Positions 1-7,222 of a stretch of DNA of 10,999 nt are shown here, one piece after another. Source of the stretch: Polaromonas sp. (GTDB lineage: Bacteria; Pseudomonadota; Gammaproteobacteria; Burkholderiales; Burkholderiaceae_C). The stretch spans positions 1-10,999 of the forward strand of contig JANYFF010000418.1 in assembly GCA_025362825.1 (NCBI GenBank), given 5' to 3'. Position 1 is the stretch's first letter. Each line of letters starts with the position of its first letter. Below the pieces are notes generated by a model, which saw only the letters and a program-made list of their open reading frames with translations, was not told the DNA's origin and made no database searches. The position numbers and the translations under genes are program-made.

Positions 1-1581
1 CGCATCTAGTTCGCCATGCGACTTGTGCAGGGCCTGGCGGTATTGAGCATCGGCTTCAGACTTGGCGCTCTCATTCATATTGATTTCAGCCTGCAAATCT
101 GGGTTCTCTAGGCGCGCAATTAGTCGACCTTTCTGTACATGCTCACCATGGCGTAAGTACAGTGTTTTAAGCTTGCCCGGAGTTTGCATGTATAACTTGC
201 TGGAATTATCAGCCTCTAGTACGCCATGGGTTCTGACCGAGTCTGGAAACGGGATAACGAAAATAAAAATCACTAACGCAATGGCAAGTGCGGCGGTCGC
301 GCCAAGCGCCCGCTTGCGATTGGGTTGGGTGGCGTGTCCGGTGATGTGCTTGCCCAACTGGTACATGGGCAGCAGCAGCTTGCTGTACAGCGTCATACCC
401 AACACCACCACTCCGAGTGGCAGCCATTGGTCGAGCAAAAACAAGCTGATGCCTAGGGTCACCGTCATCAGGTAGATAAAGCTTAAGAGTCCGTAGATAG
501 TGAGCCAATACCATTCCCGGTCGTCGGTGGCCTTGGTTTGTGCTGATACGGTGCCCAGGACATAGCGGTTCCCGAAGTACTTCCACTGCTGTTGCGCTTT
601 TTGGTAGAGGTTGGGTATCTCCGCATAGTCGCTGAGCATGAAATAGGCGTCAAAGCGAAGTAAGGGGTTGCCATTGAACAGCAGGCTAGAGACCGATCCA
701 ATCAGCATCACATTGAAGGCCAGACTATTGGTCAGACCAGGCCCAGTGTTGGCCCAGATCAAGGCACCAGCAGCAGCAAAAAAGAATTCCACCGCCATAC
801 CGGCAAAGCTCACATAGACGCGGTGCCAGCGGTTGGGGAAGCCCCAACTGCTGGTGGCATCCACATAGGGAAGGGGCGTGAGCAACAAAAACATGAGGCC
901 AAAGGTCCGCACTTCGCCGCCAAAGCGTTTGCAGACAAAAGCATGCCCTGCCTCATGAAACAGCTTTAGCAAGCCCATGCACACATAAAGCCAAGGAAGA
1001 TTGCTAACGGCAAGCACGCCTTGCGATTGATCGATTAAAGCGGCCCGGTGGTCAAAGGCCGTCAGAAGTCCCAGGATAACGACTGGCAGCCACAGCGCAA
1101 AAGCCCCCCAGCCTGTTGCCAGTCGGGCAATAGGCTTGATTCGGGTCAACCATGCATCGGGGTTCCACAGTGGCACTCGTATATATAGAAATGAGGCCAG
1201 CCTACCTATTAATTCCTTATTTTTTTGCGCCTTGTAACGCTTGACAATGGCCTCGTTGTCTGCCTGCTGTAGCGAGTACAACAGGTTAGACATGTGCAGC
1301 TGGGAGAGTATTTGTATCACCTCCTCCTGGCTCGGTGCGTCTTCGGGGTGTTGATTGACAAACTCTTCCCACACCTCTTCTACCGTCTTGCGGGTGTCCA
1401 GGCTCTGGATAAAGTTGCAGGCCTGGCGCGAGGCGCGAAAGTAGCGCTGGGTATAGGTGTCTTGCAATACGCTCCAGATTTGGCCGCGAAAGCTTTGCTC
1501 AAGTACCTCAACACTGGGGAGCAGCGCTACGCGCAGGCCTGAGACACGAAACCAAGAGTCACTGAATATGCTCGATGCCAT
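1..1581 (-). CDS. PqqD-like / M50 zinc metallopeptidase / HlyD-type adaptor fusion (partial, 3' end outside window)
   Basis: The frame is open for 527 codons, from ATG at 1581 to the window edge, so the C-terminus is missing. Residues about 15-105 resemble a PqqD-like peptide-binding domain (predicted by pattern: a Tyr-Phe-Arg strand, then a 'LDTRKTVEEV' helix start). Hydrophobic segments at about 156-176, 190-208, 226-240, 255-277, 285-301, 358-382, 386-404 and 426-445 make a polytopic membrane core. HEAGH at 209-213 is the HExxH zinc site of M50 (site-2 type) proteases, and NPLLRFDAYF at 305-314 supplies the expected third-ligand Asp311. After the last membrane segment, residues about 452-500 form the first half of a biotinyl-lipoyl/HlyD barrel-sandwich ('GKLKTLYLRHGEHVQKGRLIARLENP'-type strand pattern), and a coiled coil begins at the edge. 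The start lies 3 bases after the stop of the preceding gene, so the two are probably translationally coupled. Such proteins are often annotated as putative peptide zinc metalloproteases. The role in export is inferred from context; the protease motif is seen directly. Confidence 0.9.
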   Translation of the reverse strand, partial: MASSIFSDSWFRVSGLRVALLPSVEVLEQSFRGQIWSVLQDTYTQRYFRASRQACNFIQSLDTRKTVEEVWEEFVNQHPEDAPSQEEVIQILSQLHMSNLLYSLQQADNEAIVKRYKAQKNKELIGRLASFLYIRVPLWNPDAWLTRIKPIARLATGWGAFALWLPVVILGLLTAFDHRAALIDQSQGVLAVSNLPWLYVCMGLLKLFHEAGHAFVCKRFGGEVRTFGLMFLLLTPLPYVDATSSWGFPNRWHRVYVSFAGMAVEFFFAAAGALIWANTGPGLTNSLAFNVMLIGSVSSLLFNGNPLLRFDAYFMLSDYAEIPNLYQKAQQQWKYFGNRYVLGTVSAQTKATDDREWYWLTIYGLLSFIYLMTVTLGISLFLLDQWLPLGVVVLGMTLYSKLLLPMYQLGKHITGHATQPNRKRALGATAALAIALVIFIFVIPFPDSVRTHGVLEADNSSKLYMQTPGKLKTLYLRHGEHVQKGRLIARLENPDLQAEINMNESAKSEADAQYRQALHKSHGELDA

Positions 1582-1584
1582 AGG

Positions 1585-3459
1585 CTACCACCACAGCAGC
1601 AGGCGCACATTGTCAATTAGGCGGTGCGTGAGTATCCAGGCAATGTTTCGGTCGCCCACATCGATCCGTGCAAGACCGGTCATCCCTGGGCGCCACCAAG
1701 GCTGAGGAGGCTCCAGCAATTCGGCGGTGATCATGAACTGATTGCCCTCTTGGCCCTTCACCTGCGCCACTGGTATGACAGAGTTCACCCGCACCGGGAT
1801 GTCGTGGTCGGCATGGCTGAGAAGTGCTACCTCGCCAGAGGCTCCCGGTTTTACGTAACGCATCTGCCGCTCGGCCACCATTAGGGTAATGTACAGGCCT
1901 TCGATTTTGGCTATCTTGAAGATCTTGTCCCCCTTTTTCACCGGCGCACCCAGCAAGTCCTTGCGCTCGCCTTCAACAATCACGCCCTCGAACGGAGCTG
2001 CGCTTTTGGCGCTTTTGAGGTAGGTCTCCACGCGCTGCGATTTAGCCAATGCTTGATCCAGCCTTGCCTGGGCAATCTCGGTATCAGCCAAGCGGCTATC
2101 AGCGCGGTTTTTATTGACTTCAGTCTCCGCCTTCGCAGCTTCTGCGCTTAGCTCGCTTTGTTGCTGCTCCAATTCGCGGGTATCGAGCGCCACTAGGACG
2201 AAACCCTCTTTGACTAGATCCCCAGCGGTTGCATAAACTTGATCTATGCGGCCATCGAACTGGGCGCTGATTAGCCTGGTTGATTCGGTGTTGAGTTGGG
2301 CGCTAGCATCCACTCGGTAGTTCCAGCTACCAAACAACATATAGAGCAGCAGCAGCACACTTATTGCCGTGACGGCCTTGAATTTGGTGTGTTCAGGACC
2401 AAAAATACGCTCGGAAAGGCTGCCAAGCTGATGGCGTGAGCGTGGCACGAACCCTAGCGAGCGCATGCGAAGGTCGCGCAGCCGTGGCTCAATGAGCTCC
2501 AGTGAGAGCAGCAAGTTGTTCAGATCGGGCTGTTCGGCGATCGCCGAAAAGCCCAGTAAAAGCACTGCGTGAATCTGACCATGGGCATCGCATACGGGTA
2601 TCGCCACCGCACGGCTGACACCAGTTTCGCGGGCAAAGTCGCCCAGATCCTGGCTGTCAGGCGCATCACCATGCCCGGCGCTCCACCAAACCTCATGGCC
2701 CTGGTTAATCGCTGTGGTCAGTGCTGCTTCTATCTGCTGAGTCTGGCGCGAGTTGCGCTCAAAGCGGTCCAGATGGCTAATCGCCACCACCTTTGCGTTG
2801 CCATTGTCCACCCAGCCGATGCTCGCGTGGAGCAGCGCCCATTCGGCGCTAATACCGTTGACCAGAGTGAGGCAGGCCGATTCAAAGCTTTGCTGCTGCA
2901 TGACCTGCGAGGCTAGCCCCAGCATGCCCGACAAATCGGCTGGTGCGAGCGTCAAGCTGGTGTTGCTATTAGTGGCGGCGCGCTCGAAATCTATCGCTAG
3001 CAGGGCCCGCAAGGTGAGCTCGTTGAGCTGGGCACGCTCCTGTGGTTTGATGTTGAGAATTAGAAAACACTCGACCATGCCCTGCAGTGCGAGCACGAGT
3101 ACCAACCAGCTCTGGCCGTCGGACGTTTGCGCGGTCGCCTGTGCATAAGCGGTGGACCGGGCCTTGGCCAGCAGGTCGACACCAACTGGCATGGCTTGCA
3201 TGGGCGACCAATCGGGTTTATCCGAGGCGCGGCCCAACATCTGGAAACTCGCACCGCTATCATCGATCCTGTGCACCACAGCGCAATGGCTGGCCCGGCA
3301 TAGCTGGCGCATCAAGTGGCAGTAGCGATCCCAGTCTATTTCCGCAAGCAAGGCTTTACGCACCAAGTGCAACTCTTCAATCAGGGCAGGTGCATCCAGG
3401 CTGACCTCGGGGGCCGCCCGCGCATTTTCCTGGGCTGGGCTAATTTGGTTGGTAGTCAC
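1585..3459 (-). CDS. GAF-like region fused to membrane-anchored HlyD-family periplasmic adaptor
   Basis: The protein has 624 residues with a GTG start; no earlier in-frame start was found after the upstream gene's stop. Residues about 35-335 have no signal peptide and look like two soluble alpha/beta sensor-type modules (about 40-160 and 175-328). The second has the strand pattern of GAF domains, for example 'RAVAIPVCDAHGQIHAVLLL' near 283-302. One membrane span lies at about 361-378. The periplasmic part is a standard membrane-fusion protein: first half-lipoyl strand set at about 395-427, alanine/glutamate-rich coiled coil at 428-485, second half-lipoyl at 486-518 ('AAPFEGVIV' start), then a beta-barrel to about 600. 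The tail ends in a Leu-Leu-Leu-Trp-Trp run. It likely bridges inner membrane and TolC, with the GAF-like part facing the cytoplasm. Ordinary HlyD proteins have only a short cytoplasmic tail, so the long N-terminal region is the oddity. The GAF call rests on pattern, not an alignment; the HlyD call is firm. Confidence 0.9.
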   Translation of the reverse strand: MTTNQISPAQENARAAPEVSLDAPALIEELHLVRKALLAEIDWDRYCHLMRQLCRASHCAVVHRIDDSGASFQMLGRASDKPDWSPMQAMPVGVDLLAKARSTAYAQATAQTSDGQSWLVLVLALQGMVECFLILNIKPQERAQLNELTLRALLAIDFERAATNSNTSLTLAPADLSGMLGLASQVMQQQSFESACLTLVNGISAEWALLHASIGWVDNGNAKVVAISHLDRFERNSRQTQQIEAALTTAINQGHEVWWSAGHGDAPDSQDLGDFARETGVSRAVAIPVCDAHGQIHAVLLLGFSAIAEQPDLNNLLLSLELIEPRLRDLRMRSLGFVPRSRHQLGSLSERIFGPEHTKFKAVTAISVLLLLYMLFGSWNYRVDASAQLNTESTRLISAQFDGRIDQVYATAGDLVKEGFVLVALDTRELEQQQSELSAEAAKAETEVNKNRADSRLADTEIAQARLDQALAKSQRVETYLKSAKSAAPFEGVIVEGERKDLLGAPVKKGDKIFKIAKIEGLYITLMVAERQMRYVKPGASGEVALLSHADHDIPVRVNSVIPVAQVKGQEGNQFMITAELLEPPQPWWRPGMTGLARIDVGDRNIAWILTHRLIDNVRLLLWW

Positions 3460-3496
3460 CGCTTGGAGCTCTGTTGTGTTGCCGGACGCGTGGTTT

Positions 3497-4336
3497 TCAG
3501 TTCTGCGGGCCGTTGGACTTGATATCGATACTGCCTTTGATGCCGGGCTTAATGATCAGTTTGGAATTGGTAAAGCCAATCTTCATCTCCACCAGACCAC
3601 TGGCTGGGTCGGCCACCGCTGAAATAAAGTTGATGTGACCAGTAATGCCCGGGATGCCACTGCCCGCTTCAAACTGTATGGGCTGTGCGGCGCCAACGCG
3701 CAGACCGCTAGCATCTTTGTGCGGCACAGCTACATGCAGCTCTGCGGTCGTCGCGTCGACCAGCATCATGATCGGATCGCCTGGCTTGGCCCACTCGCCT
3801 ACTTGCGGTATGACCTTTGTGACTATGCCGCTGATGGGGGCGGTAATGTGGCGCTGCAGACGCTCGCGCTCCGCAGACTCATATTCCAGCCGTTCGCGTT
3901 TTTTTTGGATAACGAGTTGTTCGAGTCGACCGCCGGCGGCGACAGCTTCGGCTTCAAGGCGCAGCAACTCGTCCTTGCTGATCGAAGCGCTGTCCTTGTA
4001 AACCGCTCTGGCATCGGCCAATAAAGTCGCAAGTATGACGTTACGCTCGCGGGCCGCATCGAGTTCACTTTTATCTTCGTAGATAACCTTACGTCGGTTG
4101 CTTTCGATGGCTTGCAGTCGGTCGTCGAGCAGAAGCAGCACCTGGCCTTTGCGAACCTGCTGGCCGGGCACAGCCACCCTTTGCATGACCAGACCAGCAA
4201 CACCAGCGCTTAAGGTGATGTCATGTAGCGGGTAGACCAAGCCAGAAAACGTCCTAGCTTGCGCTGGGCTCATGCAGCCTAGCAGTAATACTAGACCAAG
4301 CCACTGGCAATGCGGGGAGTGGTGGGTCATCGGCAT
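3497..4336 (-). CDS. Secreted HlyD/RND-type periplasmic adaptor (membrane fusion protein)
   Basis: The protein has 279 residues. The frame extends upstream to 4456, but that part overlaps the end of the TolC gene and is not protein-like. The ATG at 4336 (or 4330, two codons later) places a signal peptide at the N-terminus: hydrophobic core at about 12-20 and an Ala-Gln-Ala signal peptidase I site at 25-27. A Leu-Leu-Gly-Cys at 18-21 could alternatively be a weak lipobox. The mature protein has the first half-lipoyl at about 29-72 ('GVAGLVMQRVAVPGQQVRKG' pattern), an alpha-helical hairpin at about 73-162, the second half-lipoyl starting 'APISGIV' at 166-172, and a beta-barrel after about 195. 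It is short for a HlyD protein and has no inner-membrane anchor, so it resembles RND-type adaptors. It lies 50 bases after the TolC gene and 37 before the GAF-HlyD gene. No strong ribosome-binding site was seen; a GAG sits about 10 bases before 4336. Confidence 0.88.
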   Translation of the reverse strand: MPMTHHSPHCQWLGLVLLLGCMSPAQARTFSGLVYPLHDITLSAGVAGLVMQRVAVPGQQVRKGQVLLLLDDRLQAIESNRRKVIYEDKSELDAARERNVILATLLADARAVYKDSASISKDELLRLEAEAVAAGGRLEQLVIQKKRERLEYESAERERLQRHITAPISGIVTKVIPQVGEWAKPGDPIMMLVDATTAELHVAVPHKDASGLRVGAAQPIQFEAGSGIPGITGHINFISAVADPASGLVEMKIGFTNSKLIIKPGIKGSIDIKSNGPQN

Positions 4337-4386
4337 AGTGGGTGGGCTCGGTTGGACTGGATAATGAGTTGATGGTGCTAGGCGTC

Positions 4387-6060
4387 TCAAGGCGCGCGGC
4401 CGTCCGAGATAGTGATACCGTTGTCTGCCAGTAGGGTACCGCGGGTGTATTGCCACATGTTCAACGCAATCTCGTAACGAACTTGATTGTCCAGCAGTTT
4501 CTGTCCGGCTTCAATAAAGTCCACTTGCTTTTGCAGTAGGACACTCAGCAGGCCTGATCCAGCCTGCATTCGCTGACCCTCATTCTGAAAAATCTTTTCG
4601 CGTAGTTTGACTTCCTTTTTGCTTAGATCAAGCACGCTAACGGCGTTTTGCAAGTCTGCCAGGCGCAGCACCATGTCATTATTAAAGGAGTTTTCAATGG
4701 CCTGACGCTCCAGTTCAGATTGCTGTACGCGGGCGTTTTGAGCGGCCAACTGCTCCTTGGCCTTTTGGTTGCCGTCCAGAGGGATCTCCACGTTTAGGCC
4801 TATATACCAGTCGGGGTAGGTGAATTTTGTGGCCAGGTCGCGGGCCTCGACGATGTTGCGACTCAGGCCGGTGCCGCCATAGTTCAATACTAAGTCCACG
4901 GTGGAGAGGACTTGATTTTTCGCAAAGCGCTGGCGCTCCTGAGCTTGGGCTTGACGCAGCAGCGCTATCTGGTAAGGCGACCACTGTCCCAACAAATCAC
5001 TAACCAGCGGCGTTGCTGTTGGAACCGACTGATTTGCGTCAGTCATAAATCGCGGCGCAGCGCCCAGTTCGTAGGTATTTTCCCATTTCAGGTTGATGGT
5101 GGTGGCAAATTTACTTTGCGCTTCGTTTAGAGCCTGCTGACTTCGAAGCAACTCGGCTTGGCGGCTGACTACCGCGCTTTGTAATTCAAGCACTGCGCTG
5201 GCAGGTGACTTTCCAGCGGCGATACGTGCTCGGGTGTCTTTCATCAACGAGTCGGTGGTGGCGGACGCGTTTTTTCGTAACTTGACGGTTTCTTGCGCTT
5301 TGTAAAGTTGCCAGTAAAGGTTCAAACCTTCGATGCTGGTCTTAAGGGTTTGCTGTGTCAATTGCTGAAGTGAGACCTGATGTTCCAGGTCGGCTACCCG
5401 GCGGTCGGTTTCAGTAACGCTCCGCCCTGCATTTTTTAGCAGCGGCTGCTTGAGAGTCAGATTGAGCAGGTCAGACCGCTCATTGTTAAATGCACCGCCA
5501 TTGATTATCGGGATCAGGTTGTTTAGGCGTGAGGACTTTCTATAGCTCAGGCTTAAATCACCGCCTGTGGGCATTTTGTTACGCACACCAAACTCATCTG
5601 TTCTGACTTTTTCGTTTAAAAGTGCGGTTAACGGGTTGCTCTGACTGCGTTCGTCCGAACTACGTTGGCGGTTACGGCCCTCCTTGCGGAGGTTCATATA
5701 AAAGACGGGTTCATACAACGCCACTTCCGAATCTCTCAGATGGCGGTTAATGTCCGTGTTCAGCCTACTAAATTCGACATCAAGATTGCGGGCAACCAAC
5801 ACCTGCAAAAACGCGTCTTGGCTGAGATTGGAAAAATCAGGTGATATGTCGGAAGAGCCCACGCCAGCGTTATGAATCGTCAGTGTGGGCGCAGGCATAA
5901 CGGACTGTGCCGCAGCTTGCCCCATGATAACCAGATGCGCGCTGGCAAATGTCACCCATAGTGCTAGAAAGACAACTGGCAGCTTCGGCTTTACACAATT
6001 AGGCATGATGCGCTTTGGGGCTGGATTTCCGTTGGAGGCTGTGGTTAAAACGGAATGCAT
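4387..6060 (-). CDS. TolC-family outer-membrane efflux protein
   Basis: With ATG at 6060 the protein has 557 residues; the frame can be extended to a TTG at 6081 or shortened to an ATG at 6006. The 6081 start lies inside a terminator-like hairpin tract and is disfavoured. A hydrophobic stretch at about 27-46 followed by Ala-Ala-Ala-Gln (49-52) is a signal peptide; starting at 6006 would make it a typical length. The mature protein shows the two-repeat OEP architecture: long alpha-helical regions with strand segments at about 75-330 and 360-545. Features include 'LTLKQPLLKNAG' at 201-212, which matches the TolC-family Q-P-L-L hallmark, and 'GLNVEIPLDGNQKAKEQLAAQNARV' region at 421-445, the equivalent in the second repeat. 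It should form the trimeric outer-membrane channel and periplasmic tunnel used by the adaptors downstream. It is the first gene of the tightly packed export operon. The family is secure; the exact start is not. Confidence 0.92.
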   Translation of the reverse strand: MHSVLTTASNGNPAPKRIMPNCVKPKLPVVFLALWVTFASAHLVIMGQAAAQSVMPAPTLTIHNAGVGSSDISPDFSNLSQDAFLQVLVARNLDVEFSRLNTDINRHLRDSEVALYEPVFYMNLRKEGRNRQRSSDERSQSNPLTALLNEKVRTDEFGVRNKMPTGGDLSLSYRKSSRLNNLIPIINGGAFNNERSDLLNLTLKQPLLKNAGRSVTETDRRVADLEHQVSLQQLTQQTLKTSIEGLNLYWQLYKAQETVKLRKNASATTDSLMKDTRARIAAGKSPASAVLELQSAVVSRQAELLRSQQALNEAQSKFATTINLKWENTYELGAAPRFMTDANQSVPTATPLVSDLLGQWSPYQIALLRQAQAQERQRFAKNQVLSTVDLVLNYGGTGLSRNIVEARDLATKFTYPDWYIGLNVEIPLDGNQKAKEQLAAQNARVQQSELERQAIENSFNNDMVLRLADLQNAVSVLDLSKKEVKLREKIFQNEGQRMQAGSGLLSVLLQKQVDFIEAGQKLLDNQVRYEIALNMWQYTRGTLLADNGITISDGRAP

Positions 6061-6079
6061 ATTGACATGCGACTCGCCC

Positions 6080-6132
6080 AAAAACTAAAAAGGCAAGGGT
6101 ATGCCAGTGACAAGCCTAGCCTCGCCCTTACC
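6080..6132 (-). terminator. Intrinsic terminator-like hairpin between SapC and TolC genes
   Basis: On the minus strand, GGTAAGGG (6132-6125) pairs with CCCTTGCC (6099-6092), eight pairs with one G-U. Inside it a second five-pair stem (GCTAG with CTGGC) can form. The outer stem is followed directly by TTTTTAGTTTTT (6091-6080). This is the form of a rho-independent terminator starting about 11 bases after the SapC stop. It suggests that SapC is terminated, at least partly, before the TolC-led operon. Confidence 0.6.
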
Positions 6133-6143
6133 CGTAGCGGCTT

Positions 6144-6860
6144 TTACTTTGCGGCTAATTTTTCGTCCTGCAACTTGACCAGCCGTTCGGTCTGAGCCAA
6201 AGAGATCAGGTGAGCGTATAAGGGTGCCAAGTAGCTCTTATTTTTGAATTCCAAGAATTTATCGTCGGATAGGCTATTGAGACGGTCCTCATTAACAACA
6301 TAGCAACCAGAAACGTTTTTGACCTTGTCGTTATCACGAACACGCATGTTCAGCGGCGTGAACATATTGTTCTCGGCAAGGTACTTGCAAAAGCTGTGGG
6401 TCAAGGTGTCCATTTGCTGCAGTTCAGCAAGGTAGCGCTTGACATTCTCGATTACTTGGGTTGGCTCACCTTTTTCATCAAACAGGGCGGCACCGTCGGT
6501 ATCGCTAACCAGCGAGCTGCCTTCGTCAATGCAAACCACATACTGGCCGTCATTGCCGCTGGGGGTCAAGGCAAAAGGATAGCGGCGGATGATCGCTGGC
6601 ACATATGATGCCTGCCACTTGCCATCGGCATCGACAAACAGATTCTCACCTGCATTCAGACCCATTAGAACGACCGGACGGAACTCGTCCTTTTCTTTAT
6701 CTTCTAGGAAGACGATTGGGAAGATGGACGCCGCGCGAGCGAACTCATGCATGGTCACATAAGCTATATGAAAATTGGACGCAAACTCAAAGCCGGAAAT
6801 GTCTTTGATTTTTTTGCCTGCATGACGCTCTTTGTTGACGGGTACGACTTGTTGAAACAC
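6144..6860 (-). CDS. SapC-family protein (surface-layer associated family)
   Basis: The protein has 238 residues with a GTG start at 6860. GGAG at 6874-6871 lies 10 bases upstream and supports this start. The N-terminus 'VVPVNKERH' (5-13), 'YVPAIIRRYPFAL' (86-98), 'CIDE' (110-113), 'FDEKGEP' (127-133) and 'YLAEL' (143-147) match the pattern of the SapC family, and the length fits its usual size of about 240 residues. The family is named for a Campylobacter fetus gene linked to the surface layer; its biochemical role is not established. There is no signal peptide and no membrane span, so the protein is probably cytoplasmic, or secreted by another route. It is transcribed away from the giant LEPR-XLL gene, from a shared 362-base promoter region, and lies upstream of the export operon. 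That suggests a role in making or handling the large surface protein. The family assignment is confident; the role is inference. Confidence 0.88.
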   Translation of the reverse strand: MFQQVVPVNKERHAGKKIKDISGFEFASNFHIAYVTMHEFARAASIFPIVFLEDKEKDEFRPVVLMGLNAGENLFVDADGKWQASYVPAIIRRYPFALTPSGNDGQYVVCIDEGSSLVSDTDGAALFDEKGEPTQVIENVKRYLAELQQMDTLTHSFCKYLAENNMFTPLNMRVRDNDKVKNVSGCYVVNEDRLNSLSDDKFLEFKNKSYLAPLYAHLISLAQTERLVKLQDEKLAAK

Positions 6861-7222
6861 AGCAATGACACTCCAATTAATTAAAGGATTAAAAGAACAC
6901 TGAAGATTGCAAAATGAGCAAATTTTTACAAATTAGGTTCATTTCCCCACGCCATTGTAGCTGATCGATAAGACGAATTCACCCCGCATTCATCATTGAA
7001 CGTACAAAAGGTGGTTCAATGGTTCCAATGTCGAAATCGAGTCATTTGTAGTTCTCAAATATCTATCGTAATTTGTGTGAGTAATCGTTACAATTTTCCT
7101 TGCGCGCGACCTGCCTTTTCCTGGGTAGGTTAGCTTACCGTTATTCCGGTTTTTCACGGCTTCAAAAAAAGTAGCCGTTGGTTTAGTTTTTGCGATTTGT
7201 CAGTTATTGATTGGGCAGCGAG
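6861..7222. promoter_or_regulatory. Divergent intergenic region between SapC and giant LEPR-XLL genes
   Basis: These 362 bases separate two divergent genes and hold no plausible gene. The stretch is more AT-rich than its surroundings and must carry both promoters. TACAAT hexamers, one base off the sigma-70 -10 consensus, occur toward each gene: 6959-6954 on the minus strand and 7089-7094 on the plus strand. Neither has a convincing -35 box at normal spacing, so neither is called as a promoter. The plus-strand leader also has a weak hairpin (ACCTGCC with GGTAGGT, about 7110-7131). The bases just before ATG 7223 read GGGCAGCGAG, an imperfect ribosome-binding site. Confidence 0.55.
6995..7020. 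promoter_or_regulatory. Perfect 7-bp inverted repeat, possible operator
   Basis: ATTGAAC (6995-7001) and GTTCAAT (7014-7020) are exact reverse complements separated by 12 bases, so their centres are 19 bases apart, about two helical turns. This geometry suits a dimeric regulator. The right arm continues as GGTTCAATGGTTCCAATG, two near-copies of a 9-base unit. It sits between the two divergent genes, where one regulator could control both. No known operator consensus is recognised, and a chance match is possible. Confidence 0.35.

Noticed and set aside
209..701. Two minus-strand frames of 125 and 72 codons inside the M50 fusion gene
   Set aside because: They are in a different frame from the 527-codon reading frame that carries HEAGH and the membrane segments, and they have no recognisable domains.
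4337..4456. Upstream extension of the short adaptor by 40 residues
   Set aside because: It overlaps the end of the TolC gene, is Arg/Pro/Tyr-rich with no family resemblance, and would bury the signal peptide inside the protein.
7044..7060. Second inverted repeat ATTTG-N7-CAAAT in the intergenic region
   Set aside because: The five-base arms are AT-rich and expected by chance in a stretch of this composition.
7110..7140. Possible riboswitch or leader hairpin before the giant gene
   Set aside because: Only a seven-pair stem with one wobble pair and a near-palindrome (GGTTAGCTTACC) are present. There is no T-tract and no recognisable riboswitch core, so chance is enough.
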